This document shows positions 6,184-15,245 of a stretch of DNA of 44,122 bases, one piece after another. Below the pieces are notes generated by a model, which had not been told where the DNA came from, searched no databases, and worked only from the letters and a program-made list of their open reading frames with translations. The stretch is from Prevotella sp. (GTDB taxonomy: Bacteria > Bacteroidota > Bacteroidia > Bacteroidales > Bacteroidaceae). Position 1 is the first letter of the stretch, and the number at the start of each line of letters is the position of its first letter. The translations under genes were made by a program, and so were the position numbers. Location of the stretch: contig JALFCW010000020.1 in assembly GCA_022771625.1 (NCBI GenBank), forward strand, positions 1-44,122, written 5' to 3'.

Positions 6184-7082
6184 TTGTCGAGGAGGTTGGT
6201 GAACTCGTGATTCTTCAGTCCCCACGACGGGGCTATCACCATACCCTTGGGTGATTGCGACACGAATCGTTCGAGGATGATGTCGGGACGCAGTCGGGAG
6301 ATATATTCAGCCACGAGTCGGATATAGTCCTCCACCTTATTATATATATAGGGCTGCATGCCGCTATATTCACCATTGTGCGCGTTCTCGCCCAGATACA
6401 TCTCGGCGAGGCGCGTTCCTTTTACCACCTGCATCTGATGTAGCTTCAGGATGTTGAGGGGGAGTGAGGAGATGATGTCAGTCTGTCGCAGACATTCCTC
6501 GGGAGATTCGCCGGGGAGTCCGATGATTATATGTCCACCTGTGATTATCCCCCTCTCGGCAGTGCGCCTGATAGCGTCGGCAGAACATTCGAAGGTATGT
6601 CCGCGGTTGATTGTCTTCAGTGTGTTGTTGTTTGCCGACTCGATACCGTATTCCAGTATCATGAATGTCTGTCGGTTGAGACTCTCCAGGTAGTCGAGTG
6701 TGTCATCGGGCACGCAGTCGGGTCGTGTACCTATGACGATGCCCACGACATCTTCCATTGCGAGAGCTTCCTCGTAGAGTCGTTTCAGATGTTCTACATT
6801 GGAGTATGTATTACTGAATGCCTGGAAATAGGCAAGGTATTTCATGTCGGGGTATTTCCTTGCGAAAAACTCCTTTCCGGCGATAATTTGTTGGGTTATG
6901 CTTTTCTCGCGCTCGCAGTAGGCGGGGTTGAATGTCCTGTTGTCGCAGAACACGCAACCTCCACGGCCGACTTTGCCGTCCCGGTTGGGGCAGGTAAATC
7001 CGGCATCCACTGATATTTTTTGCACGCGGAAGGGAAATTGTTTCCTTATCCAAGTCCCATAGTCGTTGTATCTCTTCTTCAT
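6120..7082 (-). CDS. Radical SAM protein, YhcC/TIGR01212 family
   Basis: About 320 residues. The N-terminal signature FTCPNRDGKVGRGGCVFCDN contains the unusual radical SAM cluster cysteines of the TIGR01212 (YhcC) family. YLAYFQAFSNTYSNVEHL and GTRPDCV are also typical, and HIIIGLPGESPEE is a radical SAM core motif. The reaction is not established in this family. The start is MKKRYNDYGTWI at 7082; the open frame continues upstream to 7220, but those 46 codons are translated dispersed repeat (copy B) and unlike the family. The repeat therefore ends within about 10 bp of the start codon. The 3' end overlaps the DUF4861 gene by 64 bp in convergent orientation. Confidence 0.88.
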   Translation of the reverse strand: MKKRYNDYGTWIRKQFPFRVQKISVDAGFTCPNRDGKVGRGGCVFCDNRTFNPAYCEREKSITQQIIAGKEFFARKYPDMKYLAYFQAFSNTYSNVEHLKRLYEEALAMEDVVGIVIGTRPDCVPDDTLDYLESLNRQTFMILEYGIESANNNTLKTINRGHTFECSADAIRRTAERGIITGGHIIIGLPGESPEECLRQTDIISSLPLNILKLHQMQVVKGTRLAEMYLGENAHNGEYSGMQPYIYNKVEDYIRLVAEYISRLRPDIILERFVSQSPKGMVIAPSWGLKNHEFTNLLDNYLREHDITQGCSTSRFHSAR

Positions 7083-7440
7083 TTTTATCCACAGATTATC
7101 ACAGATTTTTGTTGTCCACAGATTTTTTGTTGTCCACAGATTATCACAGATTTTATTTTGGCACGGAAATCCACGGCTTTTTAAAAAAGACACGGCTTGG
7201 CTCCGCATTGATATATCCACGGCACTTCGTGATTACGGCTTGCTGGCGCAAGTTCACGGCTTAGTTACATTCTTCATTCTTCACTCTTCATTTTTTAGCC
7301 GTGTCTATACTTTAGTATAGCCCTTAGCAAATATAGCCTTTACCCATCGCGCAGCCCAACCGTGTCTTTTTTTAAAGCCGTGTCCATCCGTGCCTAAAAA
7401 ATCATCCGTCTGTGCCAATGTGTGGACAATGATTTCTGCA
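7083..7440 (-). repeat. Dispersed modular repeat, copy B (inverted)
   Basis: The reverse complement of this stretch matches copy A over the 'cacggct' module, 'gcgcgatgggtaaaggct', hairpin CTATAC-taaa-GTATAG (7305-7320 on the plus strand), the core with CTTGC-gcca-GCAAG (7239-7252), and a shortened 'atctgtgataatctgtgg' end. It lacks the GAGCC hairpin module. Its 'ctgtggac' unit is tandemly repeated (7086-7141). Where copy A has about 19 unrelated bases, copy B carries a microrepeat of the GAAGAATG type (7268-7296). It faces the radical SAM gene and would form its 5' leader. Confidence 0.88.
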
Positions 7441-7487
7441 AATCGTCTTGCAAAGATACGAAAAATATAATAAAATAACACAAATTC

Positions 7488-7519
7488 TTTGCAAAGTTTA
7501 GAAAAATATGATAACTTTG
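7488..7519 (+). promoter_or_regulatory. Promoter of the DPP IV / DUF4861 pair
   Basis: TTTG (7488-7491), 20 bp, TAACTTTG (7512-7519): an excellent Bacteroidetes promoter 31 bp upstream of the ATG at 7550. Confidence 0.75.
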
Positions 7520-7549
7520 CAGTCAAAATAAAGAAAAACGGAATAGAAT

Positions 7550-9763
7550 ATGAAAAAAATAATCCTTTTATTCGCATTGGCAATGATGACAATGTCAACA
7601 ATGAATGCAAAAGAAAAGCTCGAAATCAAGAGTATTGCAAACGGAGATTTCTATGGTGAACGCCTTGCGGCAGTAAAACCGGCAAGCGACGGAGAGACAT
7701 ATATGCAAATCTCACCGGACAAGAGAAAAATTGTGAAATACTCGTTTAAGACGGGCAAGGAGGTTGCTACAGTGTTCGACCTTGACAACGTGCGTGGACC
7801 GAAAATACGTATAGATGGGGTGGACGGATATATCGTCAGTCCCGACGGAAGGAACATCCTCATACAGACTGGTACACAATCGATTTACCGACGCTCGTTT
7901 ACCGCCGACTATTATATCTTTGATGTCCGCAACAATAAGATGGTTGCACTCTCGTTGGCAGGACCGCAGCAGACTCCGGTTTTCTCTCCCGACGGAACGA
8001 TGATAGCCTTCGTAAGGGAGAATAACATATATCTCGTAAAACTTCTCTACGACAATGCAGAGAGTCAGGTGACAAAGGACGGAAAGTTTAATGAGATTAT
8101 CAATGGTGTGCCCGATTGGGTGTATGAGGAGGAGTTCTCTACCAACTCGTCGATGGTGTTCACAGCCGACAGCAAGCAAATATGCTGGATAAAATACGAC
8201 GAGTCGAAGGTGAAGCAATATTCCATGCAACTCTTCCGTGGCAGTCATCCAGAGATGGATGAATATGCCACATATCCCGGACTATATACATATAAATATC
8301 CGAAGGCAGGAGAGGACAACTCCAAGGTGTCGGTGTGGAGCTATGACATCAAGTCGCATCAGACACGCAAGATTGATGTGCCTGTGGATGCCGATGGATA
8401 TATCCCAAGGATAGCTGCGACAGAAGACCCCACAAAGGTGGCTGTGTTCACGCTCAACCGCCATCAGGATCACCTTTCTATATATATGGTCAATCCGTTG
8501 TCAACACTTGCCAAACTTGTCATCACCGACAAAGTGAACAAGTATATCAAGGAGGCAGCCATACAGGACACACGTATCGTGGGCAACTATCTGTTGTTGC
8601 CGTCAGAGCGCGATGGATTCAACCATCTCTATCTCTACACACTCACAGGACAGTTGAAGCGACGTGTCACTACGGGTCAATATGAGGTGCTCGATGTTTA
8701 TGGTGTTGACGGAACGACAGGGGATGTGTATTATGCCGCCAATCCCGACGGAGCCACCGACAAACAGGTGTTTGTGGGGCGTGCCAACGGAAAGACCGAG
8801 CGTCTTACACACAAGGCAGGACAGAACAGTGCCATCTTCAGCAGCAACTACAAGTATTTCATCAATGTGTGGAGCGACCTGAATAATCCCCTTGCATATA
8901 CCCTCAATACTGTGGGAGGAAAGCAGACTGCCGTGTTGATTGACAATAAGGCTCTAAAGGAGTTGTGGGCAAAATACGAGACAGGTACGAAGGAACTCTT
9001 CTCGTTCACCACATCAGAGGGAGTGAAACTCAATGGATGGATGATAAAACCCGCAGGATTCGACGCCTCAAAGCGCTATCCAGTAATCATGTATCAGTAT
9101 GGTGGACCAGGAAATCAGCAGGTGCTCAACTCCTGGAACATCGGTATAAAGGGACAGGGGGCAGTGATAGAGCAGTATATGGCCCAGCAGGGATATGTAG
9201 TGGTGTGCGTGGATGGAAGAGGAACAGGCGGACGCGGTGCCGACTTTGAGAAGTGCACCTATCTGCGCCTCGGCGAGAAGGAGTCGGCCGACCAGGTAGA
9301 GACAGCCTTGTGGCTTGGAAAACAGTCGTATGTGGATAAGGACCGTATCGGAATATGGGGATGGAGCTACGGTGGATGGAACACCCTCATGTCGATGTCG
9401 GAAGGTCGCCCTGTGTTCAAGGCTGGAGTAGCCGTTGCTCCTCCCACATGCTGGCGCTATTACGACACCGTCTATACCGAGCGCTTCATGCGCACGCCCA
9501 AGGAAAACGCTTCGGGATATGACGAGGTGAACCCGATAGCCCGTGCACCGAAACTGCATGGCGCACTGCTTATCTGCCACGGACTTGCCGACGATAATGT
9601 GCACTTCCAGAACTCTGCCGAATATGTGGAGGCACTCGTTCAGGCCGACAAGGATTTCCGCCAACTTGTATATACCAACCGCAATCACGGTATCTCGGGC
9701 GGTAATACCACAAATCACCTTTTCCGTCAGATAATCAACTGGTTTAATACAGAATTAAAATAA
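7550..9763 (+). CDS. Dipeptidyl peptidase IV (S9B family)
   Basis: A 737-residue exported serine peptidase that removes X-Pro or X-Ala dipeptides from peptide N termini. A signal peptide (MKKIILLFALAMMTMSTMNA) is followed by a seven- to eight-bladed propeller-like region to about residue 480, containing the substrate-amine-binding DWVYEEEF (double-Glu). An alpha/beta-hydrolase domain follows, with the nucleophile in GWSYGGW, the Asp in CHGLADDNVHF and the His in NRNHGISGGN, so the full triad is present. The oxyanion region YQYGGPGNQQV is also typical. The length is normal for Bacteroidales DPP IV. It is followed after 18 bp by a DUF4861 gene and probably shares its transcript, ending at the hairpin 11589-11628. 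A periplasmic location is expected. Confidence 0.93.
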   Translation: MKKIILLFALAMMTMSTMNAKEKLEIKSIANGDFYGERLAAVKPASDGETYMQISPDKRKIVKYSFKTGKEVATVFDLDNVRGPKIRIDGVDGYIVSPDGRNILIQTGTQSIYRRSFTADYYIFDVRNNKMVALSLAGPQQTPVFSPDGTMIAFVRENNIYLVKLLYDNAESQVTKDGKFNEIINGVPDWVYEEEFSTNSSMVFTADSKQICWIKYDESKVKQYSMQLFRGSHPEMDEYATYPGLYTYKYPKAGEDNSKVSVWSYDIKSHQTRKIDVPVDADGYIPRIAATEDPTKVAVFTLNRHQDHLSIYMVNPLSTLAKLVITDKVNKYIKEAAIQDTRIVGNYLLLPSERDGFNHLYLYTLTGQLKRRVTTGQYEVLDVYGVDGTTGDVYYAANPDGATDKQVFVGRANGKTERLTHKAGQNSAIFSSNYKYFINVWSDLNNPLAYTLNTVGGKQTAVLIDNKALKELWAKYETGTKELFSFTTSEGVKLNGWMIKPAGFDASKRYPVIMYQYGGPGNQQVLNSWNIGIKGQGAVIEQYMAQQGYVVVCVDGRGTGGRGADFEKCTYLRLGEKESADQVETALWLGKQSYVDKDRIGIWGWSYGGWNTLMSMSEGRPVFKAGVAVAPPTCWRYYDTVYTERFMRTPKENASGYDEVNPIARAPKLHGALLICHGLADDNVHFQNSAEYVEALVQADKDFRQLVYTNRNHGISGGNTTNHLFRQIINWFNTELK

Positions 9764-9781
9764 TCCTATAAAACAAACGAA

Positions 9782-11563
9782 ATGAAAACATTAGCTACTG
9801 TTGCCATTGCGCTGATGATGATGCCATTGACGGTGTCGGCAGCCAAGGCCAAGAAAAAACAAATTGTGAAAAAAGTCTCTGCAATCGAGGTTGTGGGGAA
9901 GATGAATGACGAGTATCAGGCATCCCACTCGCCTGAGGTGGGAACAGGCTCTGAAGAGGCTGCATATTTCTCTGCAAATATGGAGGCATACCGACTCACC
10001 GGTAATGCCCGCTACCTTGAGTATTGCGACAAATGGGCGCGACATAACAAGTGGAATGGGGCGATGGAGGCTTATCTCGACCTCTACGAACTCAATCCGG
10101 ATTCGTATAAGATTGCGTCGTTGTTGCGCGCCGACAATATCCAGTCGTTGCCAGTGCTTGCCAAACTGTATAAGGTGACACGTTGCAAAAAGTATCTCGA
10201 CCTCATTGCGGGAGCATACACACAGGCAGACGCCTTCACACTCGCGCGTACACTCGATGCACTGCCTTCCGAAGCACCGCAGTATGGAGACATAGCAGAG
10301 AAATTGAAGGGCGAAGTGACTGCCGCTCCATCGCTCTATCCACTTCTGTGGACAGTAAACAGGGGATTGCTCGACAAGGCAAAGTATGCAGCCACCATCG
10401 AGCAGTTATGGAGCCAGCGTGACAACTCTTCCGCCACAATACTGGCTGCATGTGAGAAAGTGAGATATGACGACTCAACCCTCGTGGCACCCCGCTCGTT
10501 GACTGTGGAGGTGAAGAATCCCTCGGGTGTTCAGCGCCAGCAGGTTGTGGAACTCTGTGCCGCCGACATCTTCAAGCGTCTCGGCATCAGTGGAGGACGC
10601 CAGTTTGTGGTGAAGAATGCCATTGGCAATGAGATACCATCCCAGTTGACCCACGACGGAAAGATACTCGTGGATGTGGCTGTAGCTCCTGGTTCCACTG
10701 CCACTCTCACCATCGCCACCGCACTCCCCAAGGTATACGTAAACACCTGCTACGGACGAATGTATCCAGAGCGTGTGGACGACATTGCATGGGAGAACGA
10801 TCGAGGTGCATATCGTTGCTATGGTCCTGCTCTGCAGCGCTCCGGTGAGGATGCTTTCGGTAATGACGTGTGGGTAAAGAACACCCCAGACCTTGTGGTG
10901 GAAAGTCGTTATTATAATGAACTGGTTAACAAACTCAGTTATCATATAGACCGTGGTTATGGTCTTGATTGCTATAAGGTGGGACCAACACTAGGTTGCG
11001 GCACTCCCGCCATCATCGAGGGTGAGAACATCCGTTTCCCATATTGCTGGACATCCTACGAGATACTTGACAATGGTCCACTCCGTTTTGCCGTCCGTTT
11101 GGATTATGGCGCAAATGGCGAACACCGCATTCTGTCGCTCGACAAGGGCAGCAATTTCAATAAGATGACGGTGTGGTATGATGGTATAAGCGCTCCCGTG
11201 GATGTTGCTTCAGGAGTAGTAATCCATACGGAGGACACCGAGAGTGTTGTTCTCGGCAAGGACTTTGTGCAATATGCCGACCCCACCGACAATCCCAAGA
11301 ATCAGAATTTCCAGATATATGTTGCTGCCATCTTCCCCGATGGTGTTGACGTAACTCGCAAGGTGATGTATCAGAATCCAGTGCGTGGCAATGCAGGTCA
11401 TGCTCTTGGTATTAAGAAAGGTGTGCAGCCAGGCGAGAAGTTCACATATTATTTCGGTTCGGCGTGGAGCAAATATGACTGTCGCACTCAGGCAGAATGG
11501 CAACAGCGCATTGACACCTTCAAGTCGGCCCTTGCCATGCCTCTGGAGTCAATCATCAAATAG
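9782..11563 (+). CDS. DUF4861 protein with N-terminal alpha-helical (GH88/105-like?) region
   Basis: A 593-residue exported protein (signal MKTLATVAIALMMMPLTVSAA). The C-terminal half (about 315-590) is a DUF4861 domain: YPERVDDIAWENDRGAYRCYGPAL, GYGLDCYKVGPTLGCG, and WYDGISAPVDVASG. The first 230 residues are helical; AYFSANMEAYRLTGNARYLEY followed by WARHNKW recalls the first helical repeats of GH88/GH105 unsaturated-uronyl hydrolases. The stretch is too short for a whole barrel, and I see no catalytic Asp motif. It could be a degenerate or minimal barrel fused to DUF4861, or an unrelated helical domain. It is co-transcribed with DPP IV (18 bp gap) and ends at a strong hairpin terminator. 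A glycan-related periplasmic role is inferred only from the family. Confidence 0.75.
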   Translation: MKTLATVAIALMMMPLTVSAAKAKKKQIVKKVSAIEVVGKMNDEYQASHSPEVGTGSEEAAYFSANMEAYRLTGNARYLEYCDKWARHNKWNGAMEAYLDLYELNPDSYKIASLLRADNIQSLPVLAKLYKVTRCKKYLDLIAGAYTQADAFTLARTLDALPSEAPQYGDIAEKLKGEVTAAPSLYPLLWTVNRGLLDKAKYAATIEQLWSQRDNSSATILAACEKVRYDDSTLVAPRSLTVEVKNPSGVQRQQVVELCAADIFKRLGISGGRQFVVKNAIGNEIPSQLTHDGKILVDVAVAPGSTATLTIATALPKVYVNTCYGRMYPERVDDIAWENDRGAYRCYGPALQRSGEDAFGNDVWVKNTPDLVVESRYYNELVNKLSYHIDRGYGLDCYKVGPTLGCGTPAIIEGENIRFPYCWTSYEILDNGPLRFAVRLDYGANGEHRILSLDKGSNFNKMTVWYDGISAPVDVASGVVIHTEDTESVVLGKDFVQYADPTDNPKNQNFQIYVAAIFPDGVDVTRKVMYQNPVRGNAGHALGIKKGVQPGEKFTYYFGSAWSKYDCRTQAEWQQRIDTFKSALAMPLESIIK

Positions 11564-11588
11564 AAACCATAAATAATATTAAATATCA

Positions 11589-11628
11589 ATGGAAAAATGC
11601 AAAAAAACTTGCATTTTTCCATTTTTTA
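11589..11628 (+). terminator. Hairpin terminator after the DPP IV / DUF4861 operon
   Basis: A 14-bp perfect stem (11589-11602 with 11609-11622; ATGGAAAAATGCAA with its complement), loop AAAAAC, is followed by a T-run. It starts 25 bp after the DUF4861 stop codon. Its 3' arm contains the TTG that also serves as -33 box of the nagB promoter. Confidence 0.85.
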
Positions 11629-11639
11629 TATTAATTTTG
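11609..11639 (+). promoter_or_regulatory. Promoter of nagB, overlapping the upstream terminator
   Basis: TTG (11609-11611), 20 bp, TAATTTTG (11632-11639). The -33 element lies inside the 3' arm of the terminator hairpin. The start codon used is 11670. Confidence 0.65.
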
Positions 11640-11669
11640 CAGAATAATTACATAAAAACAACCAAGATT

Positions 11670-12461
11670 ATGAGAGTAATAATAGAAAAGGATTACGACA
11701 AGATGTCGAAATGGGCTGCAGACTATGTAGCAAAACGAATTGTAGAGGCAAAGCCAACGGCAGAAAAGCCTTTTAAATTAGGTTGTCCCACAGGTTCATC
11801 ACCATTGGGGCTTTATAAGGAACTGATAAAGAAGTATGAAGCCGGAGAGTTGTCGTTTGAGAATGTCATAACGTTTAATATGGACGAGTATGTGCATATC
11901 CCCGAAAATCATCCTGAGTCATATCACTCTTTTATGTGGACCAACTTTTTCTCGCATATTAACATCAAGAAAGAGAATGTGCATATCCTCAATGGTAATG
12001 CTCCCGACCTATTGAAGGAGTGTGAAGACTACGAGAAGGCAATAGAGGAAGCTGGTGGTATCGACCTTTTTATGGGTGGGGTAGGACCCGACGGACATTT
12101 GGCATTCAACGAGCCGGGATCGTCGCTTACTTCAAAGACACGTATCAAGACATTGACAACAGATACCATTATTGCCAATAGCAGATTCTTCGACGGCGAC
12201 CTCAGTCAGGTGCCAACACAAGCCCTGACGGTTGGTATTGGAACAGTGATGGCAGCAAAGGAAGTGCTGCTTGTATGCAACGGGCATCACAAGGCTCGTG
12301 CCTTGAAGCACATCATCGACGGAGACATCTCGCACAAGTGGACGGCATCAATGCTACAGATGCACCCGAAAGCTATCGTTGTATGCGATGAGGCTGCATG
12401 TGACGAACTTACCGTTGGAACCTACAAGTACTATCTCGACAAGGAAAGAGGAAACTTATAA
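11670..12461 (+). CDS. nagB: Glucosamine-6-phosphate deaminase NagB
   Basis: Converts glucosamine-6-phosphate to fructose-6-phosphate and ammonia in amino-sugar catabolism, in the cytoplasm. At 263 residues it has the usual NagB length. Motifs are phosphate-binding GCPTGSSPLGLYKEL, FNMDEYVHIPENHPESYHSF with the catalytic-base Asp, and GGVGPDGHLAFNEPGSSL with the Asp/His/Glu ring-opening residues. The start is MRVIIEKDYD at 11670, 30 bp after the -7 box; the frame is open back to 11589, but that part is the terminator hairpin and promoter. It is probably a single-gene transcript, as the next gene has its own promoter at 12541. No nagA or kinase lies nearby. Confidence 0.95.
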   Translation: MRVIIEKDYDKMSKWAADYVAKRIVEAKPTAEKPFKLGCPTGSSPLGLYKELIKKYEAGELSFENVITFNMDEYVHIPENHPESYHSFMWTNFFSHINIKKENVHILNGNAPDLLKECEDYEKAIEEAGGIDLFMGGVGPDGHLAFNEPGSSLTSKTRIKTLTTDTIIANSRFFDGDLSQVPTQALTVGIGTVMAAKEVLLVCNGHHKARALKHIIDGDISHKWTASMLQMHPKAIVVCDEAACDELTVGTYKYYLDKERGNL

Positions 12462-12540
12462 CCAAGATAGGGCAAAATAAGACAAAATACAGAATATTTG
12501 ATACAATATTGGTTCATTTAATGTTTTTTTATAAAAAATA

Positions 12541-12571
12541 TTGCAGATACAAAGTTTTTTGTTTAATTTTG
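12541..12571 (+). promoter_or_regulatory. Promoter of the nucleotide-sugar dehydratase gene
   Basis: TTG (12541-12543), 20 bp, TAATTTTG (12564-12571), 52 bp upstream of the start codon at 12624. Confidence 0.7.
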
Positions 12572-12623
12572 CACCCGAAAACGGGATGTATTCCATCTTT
12601 TATTAGCAACCACGATAAATTAA

Positions 12624-14555
12624 ATGATAGTGAAGAAGATAAAGGAAATAACAATAGTGAATAAGGTAACCAATTGGTATTTCTCTCATGGGGCAATGCC
12701 TTATTGGGGTATCTTGATGATAGACAGCCTGAATATTGTATTAGCAGGAATGTTGGCTGTTTATCTAGTGATGGGTGGTGATATGTTTGTTCATCACTTT
12801 TGGAACTATTTGTTGTCATTTGTATGTTGCTTGCCTCTTATGGCAGTGTCAATGAAGGTGTTCCACACTTATTCGGGAATTGTTCGCTATTCATCGTTCG
12901 TGGATCTTATAAGATGTGGTGGTGCGCTTGTTTTGGGATTCTTGCTCAACAACATCTGGATGTCATTTGTTGAAGACAAGAATTTTATGGAAATAACCGT
13001 CCGAACTCAGCTTGTGGCATGCGGATTGGCAGCGGTTATAATGTGTGCACTGAGAATTTTCGTTAAGTATGTATATGACTTTACCTTCGTACTTGAAGAA
13101 GCTGTACCTGTGTTTATTTATGGTGTGAAGGAGGGCGGTATCAGTCTTGCAAAATCCATACGCAACGAGCATCCCTCACGTTATGTGGTAAAAGGATTCG
13201 TCACCGACGACGAGAACATGACGGGTAAGTTCTTGTTGGGTTGCAATGTCTATTATTTGGATCGCACACTAATAAAAAATATGTTGAGGAAAGGTGTTCG
13301 CACCTTGTTTGTTAGTCCGTTGCGCTCCGAGGCATTCCGCGAGAATCAGGAATTGGTTGACAGTCTGTCGCAGGCAGGCATAAAGATTATGATGATGCCC
13401 GCGGCTCAGAAATGGGACGGCAAAAGCAAGATGCTTCACCTGCAGATGAGGGAGGTGGATATTGAGGATTTGCTGCCTCGCGACAAGATTGAGGTGGATA
13501 TGGAAGCCATAGGTCGTCTGTTGGAGAATAAGGTCATACTCATAACAGGAGCCGCTGGGTCGATAGGTTCTGAAATGGTTAAGCAGATTGCATTGTTCAA
13601 ACCAGAACGATTGGTGCTCATCGACCAGGCCGAAACACCCATGCACGACGTGCGTCTCTACATGAAGAAGAATTATCCGTATATTGATTGCGAGACAATA
13701 GTGGCAAGCATCACTAATGCCGAGCGTATGGAGTGCGTCTTCCGTATGCATCGTCCCGACTATGTGTTCCATGCCGCAGCCTATAAGCATGTGCCAATGA
13801 TGGAGGACAATCCCGCTGAGGCAGTGCAGAATAATATATATGGAACGCGCGTGATAGCAGATATGGCAGTGAAATACAGTGCCAAGAAATTTGTCATGAT
13901 ATCTACCGACAAGGCAGTGAACCCTACGAATGTCATGGGTTGTTCCAAGCGCATCTGTGAGATTTATTGCCAGTCGCTCAACAAGGCAATCGTTGATGGC
14001 GAGATTCCAGGTATAACCCAGTTTGTAACCACCCGCTTTGGCAATGTCCTTGGTTCAAATGGTTCGGTGATTCCTTTGTTCCGTAAGCAGATAGCAATGG
14101 GCGGACCGGTGACTGTTACTCATCCCGACATTATCAGATTCTTTATGCTCATCCCCGAGGCTTGCAAGTTGGTGCTTGAGGCTGGTACGATGGGCAAGGG
14201 TGGCGAGATTTTCGTCTTTGACATGGGCAAACCAGTGAGAATTGCTGATTTGGCGAAGCGTATGATTGCCCTTTCGGGTGTTCAGGGGGTTGACATCAAA
14301 TACGTGGGATTGCGCGATGGTGAGAAATTGTATGAGGAGGTGCTCAATGATGCCGAGGCTACTGTCCCCACCATCCATCCTAAGATCAAGATAGCTAAGG
14401 TGAGGAAGTATCCTTATGAACTGGCCAAGCAGAACGAGGAAGAACTCTTGAAGATCTCCTACACCTTCGATGATATGGCAATAGTGAGAAAGATGAAGGA
14501 AATTGTTCCAGAATATAAGTCGCAACAATCCAAATATAAGGTATTGGATTGCTAA
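12624..14555 (+). CDS. Membrane-anchored nucleotide-sugar 4,6-dehydratase (WbpM/CapD family)
   Basis: A 643-residue inner-membrane protein of the WbpM/CapD/FlaA1 type, expected to act on UDP-N-acetylhexosamine in O-antigen, capsule or exopolysaccharide synthesis. There are four N-terminal transmembrane helices (about residues 25-150), then a linking CoA-binding-like fold around 160-290, then an extended SDR domain. The SDR domain has the NAD-binding GAAGSIGSEM (about 308) and YKHVPMMEDNP. Its active-site region is STDKAVNPTNVMGCSKR, where the usual SDR Tyr is replaced by Met as in the large WbpM-type enzymes (Ser-Met-Lys). A C-terminal segment, VGLRDGEKLYEEVL, is characteristic. It has its own promoter at 12541 and ends at the bidirectional terminator 14565. 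The genomic context here is not a glycan cluster. Confidence 0.92.
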   Translation: MIVKKIKEITIVNKVTNWYFSHGAMPYWGILMIDSLNIVLAGMLAVYLVMGGDMFVHHFWNYLLSFVCCLPLMAVSMKVFHTYSGIVRYSSFVDLIRCGGALVLGFLLNNIWMSFVEDKNFMEITVRTQLVACGLAAVIMCALRIFVKYVYDFTFVLEEAVPVFIYGVKEGGISLAKSIRNEHPSRYVVKGFVTDDENMTGKFLLGCNVYYLDRTLIKNMLRKGVRTLFVSPLRSEAFRENQELVDSLSQAGIKIMMMPAAQKWDGKSKMLHLQMREVDIEDLLPRDKIEVDMEAIGRLLENKVILITGAAGSIGSEMVKQIALFKPERLVLIDQAETPMHDVRLYMKKNYPYIDCETIVASITNAERMECVFRMHRPDYVFHAAAYKHVPMMEDNPAEAVQNNIYGTRVIADMAVKYSAKKFVMISTDKAVNPTNVMGCSKRICEIYCQSLNKAIVDGEIPGITQFVTTRFGNVLGSNGSVIPLFRKQIAMGGPVTVTHPDIIRFFMLIPEACKLVLEAGTMGKGGEIFVFDMGKPVRIADLAKRMIALSGVQGVDIKYVGLRDGEKLYEEVLNDAEATVPTIHPKIKIAKVRKYPYELAKQNEEELLKISYTFDDMAIVRKMKEIVPEYKSQQSKYKVLDC

Positions 14556-14564
14556 ACAAACAAT

Positions 14565-14590
14565 AAGCCTCGGCAAAATGCCGAGGCTTT
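14565..14590. terminator. Bidirectional terminator
   Basis: An 11-bp perfect stem, AAGCCTCGGCA (14565-14575) and its complement (14579-14589), loop AAA, lies between the convergent dehydratase (ends 14555) and LUD gene (ends 14610). Confidence 0.88.
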
Positions 14591-14609
14591 ATCGTAACTG
14601 CTCTGATAT

Positions 14610-15245
14610 TCAATATCCTAGACTTTCACCCACGAGAATCACCTTGTGCTTGCCTTTAGGCGAATGGCGGAGGTAGTGTATGTAGTTGCATATACAATCG
14701 TCGGAGAGGCAGTTGTGGCATACACCATCGAGTTTGCAAGGTGTTTGGATGTCAAAGCGTGCAGTATTTACTGGAGCTGCAAGTGAGCGGGCTCGTGCCA
14801 AGGCGGCATCCACGTTCTGGGTGAGTTTGTTCATACCAATGACAAAGATGACGTTGCGGGGGCCGAAGGTGATAGCAGCCACACGATTGCCTGTGCCGTC
14901 GATATTTACTATCACACCGTCCTCGGTGATTGCATTTGCACTACTGAGATAATAGTCGCACGAGAATGCCTTTAGATAAATCTCTGTGGCAGCAGCACGG
15001 TCGGGTGCCTTGTCACGGTCATATACCTTATATTTGCCAGCATTGGCAAGTGCTGCGGGAATGTCAATGTCGCGTATAGACATCGAACCACCCCATGTCA
15101 CACTGCTACCGGCAGGAATCATCTCAAGCAATTTTTCTACAGCCTCATGGGCTGTCGGGCAATAACATGCCTCAATGTTGCGGCGGGCAAGGTTTTTGAT
15201 TACCTTGCCCGCTGCCTTTTCATTACGGATTTCAATAGGACTCAT
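14610..15245 (-). CDS. LUD-domain protein (LutC/YkgG, DUF162 family)
   Basis: A 211-residue cytoplasmic protein of the LUD family. VTWGGSMSIRDIDIP, YYLSSANAITEDGVIVNIDGTGNR and GPRNVIFVIGMNKLTQN are the conserved stretches. Larger LUD proteins belong to the LutABC lactate-oxidation complex, but short stand-alone members have no settled role. An unusual C-terminal cysteine cluster (TPCKLDGVCHNCLSDDCICNY) could bind a metal or Fe-S cluster. The start overlaps the 3' end of cydB by 14 bp, which suggests translational coupling and places this gene last in the cytochrome bd operon. A redox link to the quinol oxidase is inference. The gene ends at the terminator 14565-14590. Confidence 0.83.
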   Translation of the reverse strand: MSPIEIRNEKAAGKVIKNLARRNIEACYCPTAHEAVEKLLEMIPAGSSVTWGGSMSIRDIDIPAALANAGKYKVYDRDKAPDRAAATEIYLKAFSCDYYLSSANAITEDGVIVNIDGTGNRVAAITFGPRNVIFVIGMNKLTQNVDAALARARSLAAPVNTARFDIQTPCKLDGVCHNCLSDDCICNYIHYLRHSPKGKHKVILVGESLGY

